Below are positions 56,921 through 64,000 of a stretch of DNA of 64,000 bases, piece by piece (the stretch's first letter is position 1; each line of letters starts with the position of its first letter). The translations under genes and the position numbers were made by a program. The DNA is from Alloyangia mangrovi. GTDB taxonomy: Bacteria; Pseudomonadota; Alphaproteobacteria; Rhodobacterales; Rhodobacteraceae. The notes under the pieces were generated by a model. It was not told the DNA's origin. It worked only from the letters and a program-made list of their open reading frames with translations, and did not search any database. The stretch spans positions 1 to 64,000 of the forward strand of contig NZ_NTHN02000004.1 in assembly GCF_002300555.2 (NCBI RefSeq), in the 5' to 3' direction.

Positions 56921-57996
56921 TGGCAAAGAGACGCAAGCTGGAGGCGCCCTCGGCGGAGGACCTGACCCGATACGAGGAGGAATTCCACCGGGAGAGCTCG
57001 TCACGGGGGCTCATGTCGGCGCCGATCGCGCAGGTGGCGGCCGAGGCGGCGACGCTGCATGACCCGCGGCCGGCGGAGCAGCGCGCCGAGGCGGCGAAGG
57101 ACAAGGCCGATGCCGAGCGGCTGCGCGACGCCGAGGGGCGCGGGCTGGTCATGCTCGAGCTGGCCGTGGACGACATCAACGCCGATGCACTGGTGCGCGA
57201 CCGGGTGGTGCTGGACGCCGAGGAGATGGAGGAGCTGAAGGCCTCGATCGCCAAGGGCGGGCTGCGGCTGCCGATCGAGGTGTTCCCGACGCCGGGAGAC
57301 GGGCAGGGGTTCGGCTACGGGCTGCTCTCTGGGTACCGGCGGTTGAAGGCCTTCCGCGATCTCTACGCACTGACCAAGGACAGTCGTTACCAAAAGATTA
57401 AGGCGGTGATCCGCGATCCCGAGGCCATGGGTGGCACCTTTGCCGCGATGATCGAGGAGAACGAGATCCGCGCCTCGCTGAGCCATTACGAACGCGGGCG
57501 TATCGCGGTGATCGCGGCGCAGCAGGGCGCCTTCGTCAATGCCGAGGAGGCGGTGAACGCGCTGTTCCCGCTGGCGTCGAAGGCCAAGCGGTCGAAGATC
57601 CGCTCCTTTGCGCTGATCTTCGAGGAGCTGGGGGACATGCTGACCTTCCCCGACCTGCTCAAGGAAAAGGATGGGCTGCGCATCGCCGCGGCGCTGCGCG
57701 ATGGCGCCGAGGTGCGGCTGCGCGAGGCGCTGGCCGAGCGGGTGCCGGAGACGGCCGCAGAAGAGGCAGAGCTGATCGCGGCGGCGCTCGACGGGGTCGA
57801 CGTGACATCCGACCCGAAGAAGGGCGGGCGGCCGAAGAAGGCCGCGGCGCCCGCCAAGGCACTGTCCTCGGGGTTGACGGTGCAGCTCGGCGAGGATGCG
57901 CAGGGCTGGGTGATCCGGGTGCGGGGCAAGCGCGTCGGGCGCGAGCTGATGGAGGCGGCCATGCTGGAGCTGGAGCGACTTCTGGACGCGCCGTAG
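56920..57996 (+). CDS. parB: ParB partition protein
   Basis: This 358-residue ParB/RepB/Spo0J-family protein has a ParB-N domain at about 60-160 (AVDDINADALVRDRVVLD, GLRLPIEVFP, YGLLSGYRRLKAF). A helix-turn-helix region follows (NEIRASLSHYERGRIAV). A Lys/Pro linker (GGRPKKAAAPAK) leads to a C-terminal dimer domain. It binds parS and spreads as a CTP clamp. Its ATG overlaps the parA stop by one base. Confidence 0.92.
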   Translation: MAKRRKLEAPSAEDLTRYEEEFHRESSSRGLMSAPIAQVAAEAATLHDPRPAEQRAEAAKDKADAERLRDAEGRGLVMLELAVDDINADALVRDRVVLDAEEMEELKASIAKGGLRLPIEVFPTPGDGQGFGYGLLSGYRRLKAFRDLYALTKDSRYQKIKAVIRDPEAMGGTFAAMIEENEIRASLSHYERGRIAVIAAQQGAFVNAEEAVNALFPLASKAKRSKIRSFALIFEELGDMLTFPDLLKEKDGLRIAAALRDGAEVRLREALAERVPETAAEEAELIAAALDGVDVTSDPKKGGRPKKAAAPAKALSSGLTVQLGEDAQGWVIRVRGKRVGRELMEAAMLELERLLDAP

Positions 57997-58030
57997 TGAA
58001 TTAAATAAATATTATCAATGAGTTGGTAGT

Positions 58031-58068
58031 GAATATGGCGCGCCTTGGGGGCAAGGCGCGCCATATTC
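58031..58068. repeat. Perfect 17-bp hairpin between parB and the antiporter
   Basis: GAATATGGCGCGCCTTG (58031-58047) and its exact complement (58052-58068) enclose four G. It sits 34 nt after the parB stop and 27 nt before the stop of the converging antiporter gene. It may be a bidirectional terminator, though no T tract follows, or a partition/recombination site of the replicon. Confidence 0.65.
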
Positions 58069-58095
58069 ATGTGGCTCGGGGCGATCGGGGAGTGC

Positions 58096-60618
58096 TCAGG
58101 CCTCCTGCGAAATCTCCGGGGCCTCGCCCAGGAACTCCGACACATCGAGGCCGCGGCGCTTGGCACTCTGGCGGACCGCCTCGCGCAGCTTCTCGGAGCG
58201 TTTCAGCAGGCGCTTGAAGCGGCTCTCGTCGAGGCGCAGCAGGGTCGAGGGGGCGATGGCGCGGACCTCGGAGCGGCGGCGTTTGGGCATGAGCAGCGCA
58301 AGCTGGCCGCACATCTCGCCGCGCCCGAGGCGGATGCTCTGTCCGCCGACCTGCTGCTCGAGCGCGCCGGAGGCGATGAACCACACGGCACGGGCGCTGC
58401 TGTCGCGGCGGATGATGATATCACCGGGCGCGGCATAGCGGGTGCGCAGGGCGCGGGCGAGGGGGCGGATCTCCTTCTCCTCGAGATCGGCGAAGAGCGG
58501 GAACTGGCGGACCAGCTCGGCGCGCTGAACCGACAGATCGAGCGCCGGGCGCTCCTCGGCCATGGCACGGCGTCGGGCGAGGTCCTGCTTGAGCGCGGTG
58601 TAGAGCTCGGCGCCGATCAGACCATCGTCGTGCATCGTGTCGTATTCGCCCTCTTCGAGCCGCAGCGCGGTGCGGCGGATGAAGCGGCGTTCGAGCTCCT
58701 CGGCGTAGCCGGGATATTGAAGGCGCAGGCCCTCGAGCGAGGTTTCGATGGCCTCGCGGCGGCGCGAGAGCAGCTCGCGCAGCAGGTCGGCGACGCGGCG
58801 GCCATGGATGCGGCGGATGCGGCCGTCGATGAACCCCTCGAGGTCGCGCAGGATCTGCCGCTGCGAGAGCAGCAGGTCGAAGCGGTCGGCGGTCATGCGC
58901 GCCAGGGGCCCAGAGACGCGCAGCCGGTTGTGGGCGAAGAGCGCCGTGCGGAAGGGCATGCCGTAGCGGGCGCTGGCGCGGGCAGCGCGCTGGTAGCCGG
59001 TCCGGCCGTCACTGCGCGCGCCTTCGATCAGCTGGTCGCAATCCGACAGGGCCTTTTGCGCAAGGCGCAGCGACAGGGTGCGCTCGCGGATACGCGCGGT
59101 GGTGGCGTCGCGCTCGGCCCCGGCAAGCGCGATGAGCCCGAGGGTGATGCGGTCGCGGTCGAGGATCTCGTCGCCTTCCTCGGCGGCCTTGACCGCCTTG
59201 TTGAGGCGGGTGCCGAAGCGCTTGGCCTCGGAGCGGACGATCTCGCGGTCGAGCCCGTAGGTGTCGGTGGTGGTGGAGACCTGCTCGCGCACGGACTGCA
59301 GCGCCACGGCGACCACCTGGTTGGAGAGCGCCTGGTCGAGCGGGGCGAGCTTGTCGAGACCAAGCTTCTTGATCACCCAGGTGAGCGTGGTGCCCTGCAC
59401 CAGAAGGGTGAAGAGGGTGAAGCCGGTGGCAAGGATGCCGACCACGCGCTTGACCTCGATCGGCACGCGGAAGCTCTCGGTCACTGCAAGGGCCAGCGCG
59501 AGGGTCAGCGCGCCGCGCAGCCCGCCCCAAAGGATGGCGACGCGGTAGGGGCGTTCGATCTTCGGCGAGAGGCGCAGCACGCGCAGGATCGGCAGCAGGC
59601 CGGAGAGGATCGCGCCGCGGGCGGCGATGGCGGCGGCGACCACCACGAGGATCAGCAGGAAGTCACGGAAGTTCGTGTCCTCGAGCAGCCGCGGAATCAA
59701 GAGCGCGGCGAGGATGAAGATCAGCGCCCCGGCCCAATGCGCGAGGATGTCCCAGACGTCCTTGAGGTTGGCCCAGGCGGTGGGCGGGATCTTTCCGGGG
59801 CCGACGAGGTTGAGCGTGAGACCCGAGACCACCACGGCGATGACGCCGGAGGCGCCGAAGATCTGTTCAGAGCCGATATAGGCAAGATAGGGCAGGGCGA
59901 TGGAGACCGAGAGCTGGGCCTTCTCGTAGCGTTCGAGCAGGGCCATGGCGCCGATGGCACCCTGCGCCGCCAGCCAGCCGGCCAGCGCACCGCCGCCGAG
60001 CAGCATCGGGAATTGCGTGAGCGCGCCGAGCGGCGTGGGGTTCGGCACGCCCTCCATCACGAAGCCCATGAAGAGGCCGAAGAGCGCGATGGCGGCGGCG
60101 TCGTTGAGCAGGCTCTCGCCCTCGATGATGCGCACCAGCCGGCGTGGCGCGGCGATGGAGCGGAAGATGCCGACCACCGCCGAGGGGTCGGTTGTCGAGA
60201 CGATCGCGCCGACGAGGAAGCAGGCCATGAGCGGCAGCGAGCTGGTCCACGACAGGGCCAGGCCGACGAAGAGCGTGGCGGCGACCACCGCGACGATGGC
60301 CAGTACCAGGATCGGCACCCAGTCGTCGAGCATCCGCCTCAGATTCATGCCGAGCGTTGCCTGGAACAGCAGCGTCGGCAGGAAGACATAGAGGAAGACG
60401 TTGGACCTTATGGGGAAGTTGATGATCGCCGCGGCCACGGGATTGAGCGCATCGGTGATGTTGGTACGCAAGAGGAAGATCGCCGCGGCGCCGATGAAAG
60501 TGCCGAGTAGCGCGAGGATCGCGCTGTAGGGCAGGCGGAGACGGGCCGCCAGCGGTTCGGCCGCGGCGATGACGAGAAAGAGTGACGCGATGACCGCGGT
60601 GACGAGAATGACATCCAT
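58096..60618 (-). CDS. CPA1-family Na+/H+ antiporter with C-terminal cyclic-nucleotide-binding-like domain
   Basis: This 840-residue protein has about twelve membrane helices in the first 400 residues, with NhaP/NHE features: FLPTLLFQATLGMN, GESLLNDAAAIALF (the ion-binding acidic pair) and WGGLRGALTLALAL. A long cytoplasmic helical region follows. At about 690-810 there is a CAP_ED-like beta roll (FPLFADLEEKEIRPLARAL, YAAPGDIIIRRDSSARAVWFI with its regulatory turn, GEMCGQLALL). ATG 60618 is chosen over 60666. Ligand control of the antiporter is likely; the phosphate-binding Arg-Ala-like motif is not obvious. Confidence 0.9.
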   Translation of the reverse strand: MDVILVTAVIASLFLVIAAAEPLAARLRLPYSAILALLGTFIGAAAIFLLRTNITDALNPVAAAIINFPIRSNVFLYVFLPTLLFQATLGMNLRRMLDDWVPILVLAIVAVVAATLFVGLALSWTSSLPLMACFLVGAIVSTTDPSAVVGIFRSIAAPRRLVRIIEGESLLNDAAAIALFGLFMGFVMEGVPNPTPLGALTQFPMLLGGGALAGWLAAQGAIGAMALLERYEKAQLSVSIALPYLAYIGSEQIFGASGVIAVVVSGLTLNLVGPGKIPPTAWANLKDVWDILAHWAGALIFILAALLIPRLLEDTNFRDFLLILVVVAAAIAARGAILSGLLPILRVLRLSPKIERPYRVAILWGGLRGALTLALALAVTESFRVPIEVKRVVGILATGFTLFTLLVQGTTLTWVIKKLGLDKLAPLDQALSNQVVAVALQSVREQVSTTTDTYGLDREIVRSEAKRFGTRLNKAVKAAEEGDEILDRDRITLGLIALAGAERDATTARIRERTLSLRLAQKALSDCDQLIEGARSDGRTGYQRAARASARYGMPFRTALFAHNRLRVSGPLARMTADRFDLLLSQRQILRDLEGFIDGRIRRIHGRRVADLLRELLSRRREAIETSLEGLRLQYPGYAEELERRFIRRTALRLEEGEYDTMHDDGLIGAELYTALKQDLARRRAMAEERPALDLSVQRAELVRQFPLFADLEEKEIRPLARALRTRYAAPGDIIIRRDSSARAVWFIASGALEQQVGGQSIRLGRGEMCGQLALLMPKRRRSEVRAIAPSTLLRLDESRFKRLLKRSEKLREAVRQSAKRRGLDVSEFLGEAPEISQEA

Positions 60619-60822
60619 GGCTCCAGATAAACCGCAAATGACGTCGGGAGAACGGCAGTTGGTCAAATTTTTTCGTGCTTTGCGTTACATCGCCGATGCG
60701 GGGCGCTGGGGTGGGGATGAATTGCGCAGCGTGGAGGGCTTGAGCCTTGAGATGTGGGGGCGCCCGCGCTATCAGCCTCGGCAATGACGGGAGGGCGGTT
60801 CCCCATGCGAAGGAGACACTCG

Positions 60823-61920
60823 ATGACCCTGGATCGGAGACATTTCATCACGGCGGGTGCGGCCCTTGCGCTGTCGCCGCTGTTGCCGCGCGGCGCGCGG
60901 GCTGCCTTCAGCCCGACGCCCGCCGAATGGCGGCACTTCGAGGTGACCACCCGGCTCGCGATCCCGGCCGGCGGCAAGCCGGTGCAGGCCTGGATCCCGG
61001 TGCCCTCGGTGAACGAGGCGGAGTGGATGCAGGCCGAGGCGCCGAGCTTCTCGGGCAATGCCGACAGCGCCGAGCTGGTGACCGATGCCGAGAGCGGCGC
61101 GCAGTTCGTCCACGCGGTCTGGACCGGCGGCCAGGAGAGCGCAGAGATGGAGATCGCCGCCGAGGTGTCGACCCGCGACCGCGCCATCGACCTTGGCGCA
61201 CCGGGGCAGGGGGCGACCCTCTCGGACGCGGACCGCGCGCTCTACACGGCGCCGACGCGGCTCATCCCGACGGACGGCATCGTCAAGGCGACCGCCGACA
61301 TGATCACCGCCGAGATGGACAGCGACCTCGACAAGGCGCGGGCGATCTACGAGTGGGTGGTCGAGAGCACCGAGCGCAACCCCGAGACCCGCGGCTGCGG
61401 CATCGGGGACGTCGCCGCGATGCTGGAAATGGGCGATCTGACCGGCAAATGCGCCGACCTCAACGCGCTCTATGTCGGGCTCGCCCGGGCCGCCGGCCTG
61501 CCGGCGCGCGATGTCTACGGTCTGCGCGTGGCGCCCTCGGCCTTTGGCTACAAGAGCCTCGGCGCAGGCTCGTCCGATGTCAGCAAGGCGCAGCACTGCC
61601 GCGCCGAGGTCTTCCTGTCCGACTACGGTTGGGTTCCGGTCGATCCGGCAGACGTGCGCAAGGTGATGCTCGAGGAGCCGCCGAAGAACCTCGCGCTCGA
61701 CGATCCCAAGGTGCGCGCGGTCCGCGCGGCGCTCTTCGGCGCTTGGGAAGGCAACTGGGTCGGCCTCAACTTCGCGCATGATGTGGCGCTGCCGGGCTCG
61801 GCGCGCGACGAAGTGGGCTTCCTGATGTACCCGCAGGCCGAGATCGACGGCGTCGAGCAGGACGAACTCGACCCGGGCAGTTTCTCCTATTCGATCACCG
61901 CGACCGAACTGGGCGCCTGA
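60823..61920 (+). CDS. Tat-exported transglutaminase-like protein
   Basis: This 365-residue protein has a twin-arginine signal (TLDRRHFITAGAALALSPLL). A transglutaminase-type cysteine-protease-fold domain follows: TRGCGIGDV, then GKCADLNALYVGLARAAGLPAR (split at its helix) with the probable catalytic Cys, and AQHCRAEVFLSDYGWVPVDPADVR with the His/Asp pair. AAGGAGA stands before the ATG at 60823. Bacterial members act on proteins or as peptidases; the substrate is unknown. Confidence 0.88.
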   Translation: MTLDRRHFITAGAALALSPLLPRGARAAFSPTPAEWRHFEVTTRLAIPAGGKPVQAWIPVPSVNEAEWMQAEAPSFSGNADSAELVTDAESGAQFVHAVWTGGQESAEMEIAAEVSTRDRAIDLGAPGQGATLSDADRALYTAPTRLIPTDGIVKATADMITAEMDSDLDKARAIYEWVVESTERNPETRGCGIGDVAAMLEMGDLTGKCADLNALYVGLARAAGLPARDVYGLRVAPSAFGYKSLGAGSSDVSKAQHCRAEVFLSDYGWVPVDPADVRKVMLEEPPKNLALDDPKVRAVRAALFGAWEGNWVGLNFAHDVALPGSARDEVGFLMYPQAEIDGVEQDELDPGSFSYSITATELGA

Positions 61921-62080
61921 GCCGAGCCCTGACGCGCGCGCCCTGGTCGGCGCGCGCGATCTCCGACACGACACCCGAAACCACCCCAGGCGCGGTTTTC
62001 GGGGCGCGGGTTGCCTGACCTTGTGTCAGGTTCCGCATTGTCCCTTGGCACTGCAATCCTTTGCTTTTACCTCACCCCCC

Positions 62081-62839
62081 ATGAAGTTCCTGTTCAAACG
62101 CCGCAAGCCGCCCGCGCCCGTCTTTGATGCCCCGTTCCGCCCGGCCGACAGATGTATCGTCATCGGTGACGTGCACGGCTGCGACGCGCTGCTCGCCAAG
62201 CTGCTGGGCCGCCTCGAGGGGCGCTCGTCGCCGGAGACCAAGCTGGTGCTGGTGGGGGATTACGTCGACCGGGGCGACGAGAGCGCTGCGGTGCTGCGCC
62301 GCCTGCAGCAGATGCAGGCGCGGCTCGGGACCGAGCAGGTGATCTGCCTGCGCGGCAACCACGACCAGATGATGCTGGACTTCCTCGACGATCCCAAGAC
62401 CGCGGGCGCGCGTTGGTTCAAGTACGGCGGGCTGCAGACGCTGGCGAGCTACGGCCTGGCCGGGGTGGCGCATACGGCGCCCGACGAGGAGTGGATCAAG
62501 CTGCGGGATCGCCTGCGCGCGGCGATGGGCCCGGAGATCGAGACCTGGCTGCGCGGGCTGCCGCTGAGCTGGCAGACCGGCAATGTCTTCATCTGCCATG
62601 CCGGCGCCGACCCGCTGCGCCCGCTCGAGGCGCAGAGTTCCCGGGACCTGATCTGGGGGCCGCCCGGTTTCGAGACCACGGCGCGGACGGATGGCGTCTG
62701 GGTGGTGCATGGACACACCATCACCGACCACGCGCGGCCGAACGCGGGGCGCGTGCCGGTTGACACAGGCGCCTATGCCACTGGCCGCCTGACCGCGGCG
62801 CTGCTGAGCTCCGGCAAGGTGGAGTTCGTCTCGACCTGA
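62081..62839 (+). CDS. Metallophosphoesterase (serine/threonine phosphatase type)
   Basis: This 252-residue protein carries all phosphoesterase metal motifs in order: GDVHGCDALL, GDYVDRGDES, RGNHDQMML, a later His in FICHAG, and VVHGHTIT. It belongs to the calcineurin-like PrpA/ApaH group. ATG 62081 is chosen; the in-frame start at 62021 lies in a non-coding-like stretch. No Shine-Dalgarno of strength is visible. Confidence 0.88.
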   Translation: MKFLFKRRKPPAPVFDAPFRPADRCIVIGDVHGCDALLAKLLGRLEGRSSPETKLVLVGDYVDRGDESAAVLRRLQQMQARLGTEQVICLRGNHDQMMLDFLDDPKTAGARWFKYGGLQTLASYGLAGVAHTAPDEEWIKLRDRLRAAMGPEIETWLRGLPLSWQTGNVFICHAGADPLRPLEAQSSRDLIWGPPGFETTARTDGVWVVHGHTITDHARPNAGRVPVDTGAYATGRLTAALLSSGKVEFVST

Positions 62840-63445
62840 GGGGAAACCCTTATTGGTGTCTTGGGGGCCGGCTTGCTCGGTATGGTTGATTCGCGCTGTG
62901 CCGGGAATCTGGCGCTTTCTTGCGCGAACCTAGTCGCCGCAAGGGCGAAAAAGCCCCGAAATTGCCGCTGTTTGTGCCCTTCTTGGCGGTCCGATCCGGA
63001 AGGGCGGTGCCAGGGCGTTCGGGCGCGCCTTTGCCTGACGCCCGTTCTTTCAGCACCTTCGCCACACTCGGTGTTTTTCGCGAGCACAAAACCGGATTTC
63101 CAAAAATCGCCTGTGTGGCGAAGCGCTCCGAGGACAGGGAAGGCTCGGCCCCGAGACGGGACGCTCAAGCTACTGTTTCTATAACGTTAATCTTGATGAA
63201 AGGTTTTGAGCGGGCTTCTGGAGACGGTCAAACTGTATAAAATCTGTTACGAAATCGTCTTGGGGCCGTGGCTTGAAGCGCACCAGCGTCACGTGTATCA
63301 GCAAAATGTACCTAATGTTTGACGGGAGCAATCAGTCAGCTCCGTTCAATATCTGGCAAAAAATGTTTCGCAATGTATCCGGTACGTCCGGCAGATCAGC
63401 GGTCGAACCAAAGTATTTGGCCAATTCGTTTGGAGGATTCAGCCG
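62840..63445. other. 606-bp intergenic region, no gene seen
   Basis: The stretch has normal GC up to about 63160 and is clearly AT-richer from 63170 to 63440. This is similar to the leader of the other sugar transferase gene. TATAAA at 63235-63240 could be part of a promoter, but no well-spaced -35 is seen. Short frames on both strands look spurious. Confidence 0.45.
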
Positions 63446-64000
63446 ATGAGGTCCATTGATTTCAGGGCAAGCGAAGAAGACGCTCTCTCCAATCTCCCCT
63501 CTCAAGCCCGTTTCCGCCGCTGGAGCGACAGGGTTTATGCTCAGGTCCTGAAACGGTGGTTCGACCTTGCGGTCGCGGTCCTGCTAATACCGGTCCTGCT
63601 TCCTGTGATCGCCGTCCTGTGGGCGATCGTGCGGGCCGATGGCGGTCCGGGGTTCTTTGGCCACAAGCGTGTCGGCATGGACGGCAAGGAGTTCCGTTGT
63701 TGGAAGATCCGCACCATGGTGCCAAATGCCGAGGAAAAGCTGCAGGCCCTGCTGGCGCGTGACGAGGCCGCCGCGGCGGAATGGGCGCGCGACCACAAGC
63801 TGACCAAGGATCCGAGGATCACCCTGATCGGAAAATTCCTTCGGCAGACCAGCCTCGACGAGCTGCCGCAGCTCTGGAACGTGCTCCTCGGGGATATGAG
63901 CTTTGTCGGGCCGCGCCCCATCGTGGAGGCGGAGCTCGAGAAATATGGCGCCCATCAAGCCGCTTACCTGTCGATGAAGCCGGGGGTCACCGGGCTCTGG
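63446..64000 (+). CDS. Exopolysaccharide-type sugar transferase, second copy (partial, runs off window)
   Basis: The frame is open from ATG 63446 (TGGAGGATTC upstream) to the window end, 185 codons so far. It has the same plan as the enzyme at 51611: a membrane helix (FDLAVAVLLIPVLLPVIAVL), GGPGFFGHKRVGMDGKEF, CWKIRTMVPNAEEKL, SLDELPQLWNVL, SFVGPRPIVEAE and KPGVTGLW. Only the C-terminus is missing. The N-terminal ~30 residues differ from the first copy, so the duplication is old. It may be the first gene of a polysaccharide operon beyond the window. Confidence 0.92.
   Translation, partial: MRSIDFRASEEDALSNLPSQARFRRWSDRVYAQVLKRWFDLAVAVLLIPVLLPVIAVLWAIVRADGGPGFFGHKRVGMDGKEFRCWKIRTMVPNAEEKLQALLARDEAAAAEWARDHKLTKDPRITLIGKFLRQTSLDELPQLWNVLLGDMSFVGPRPIVEAELEKYGAHQAAYLSMKPGVTGLW

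Overview
The window looks like part of a large extrachromosomal replicon (megaplasmid or chromid) from a high-GC member of the Rhodobacteraceae (Roseobacter group, Salipiger/Pelagibaca-like). The reasons are strong G/C preference at third codon positions, alphaproteobacterial accessory families around the formate dehydrogenases (DUF3305, DUF3306, DUF6494, DUF6505), a flagellar block with an SltF-like lytic transglycosylase, and a RepB-type replication initiator divergent from parA-parB. The organism is inferred from gene content only. I saw no rRNA, tRNA, CRISPR array or insertion sequence.

Region 1 (about 1-32.6 kb) is a formate oxidation and Mo/W cofactor supercluster. It has DUF2478, fdhD, mobA, mobB, a moeA fused to an N-terminal domain, and a TusA-like protein. 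Next come a cytoplasmic NAD-linked formate dehydrogenase of the FDH1 type (fused NuoE/NuoF-like beta subunit plus NuoG-like alpha subunit), a sensor histidine kinase, an ApbC/Mrp carrier and a large polyferredoxin. An operon follows for a second, Tat-exported membrane-bound FDH: DUF3305, DUF3306, TorD, Tat miniprotein, alpha, beta, cytochrome b gamma, a WD40-cytochrome c protein and a 41-residue membrane peptide. An NtrC-like regulator lacking the sigma-54 contact loop, a lytic transglycosylase and a tungstate importer (tupBCA) with a HTH/periplasmic-binding-fold regulator complete it. Import of tungstate, cofactor synthesis and modification, and two destinations for formate electrons (NADH and the quinone/cytochrome pool) form one working unit.

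Region 2 (32.7-43.4 kb) is mixed catabolic and transport DNA: pobA/pobR, a GAPDH-like gene, uraH, a decayed ABC transport locus (20-codon ATPase remnant, intact double permease, doubly frameshifted MBL hydrolase), a VapBC-type pair, a 731-bp AT-richer intergenic region and monomeric icd. Region 3 (43.5-51.2 kb) is a flagellar basal body and export block, flgB-flgC-fliE-fliQ-sltF-flhA-fliR-flhB, with fliI divergent.

Region 4 (51.2-64 kb) carries the replication/partition module (repB, a 614-bp origin-like spacer, parA, parB). It is followed by a CPA1 antiporter, a Tat-exported transglutaminase-like protein and a phosphoprotein phosphatase, and two paralogous exopolysaccharide sugar transferases lie one on each side.

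A striking cross-cutting feature is that four genes (fdhD, a lytic transglycosylase, an MBL hydrolase and parA) are each broken by exactly one extra base in a G or C run of seven or eight. Because parA is among them, sequencing over-calls or slippage are both more likely than simple gene death.
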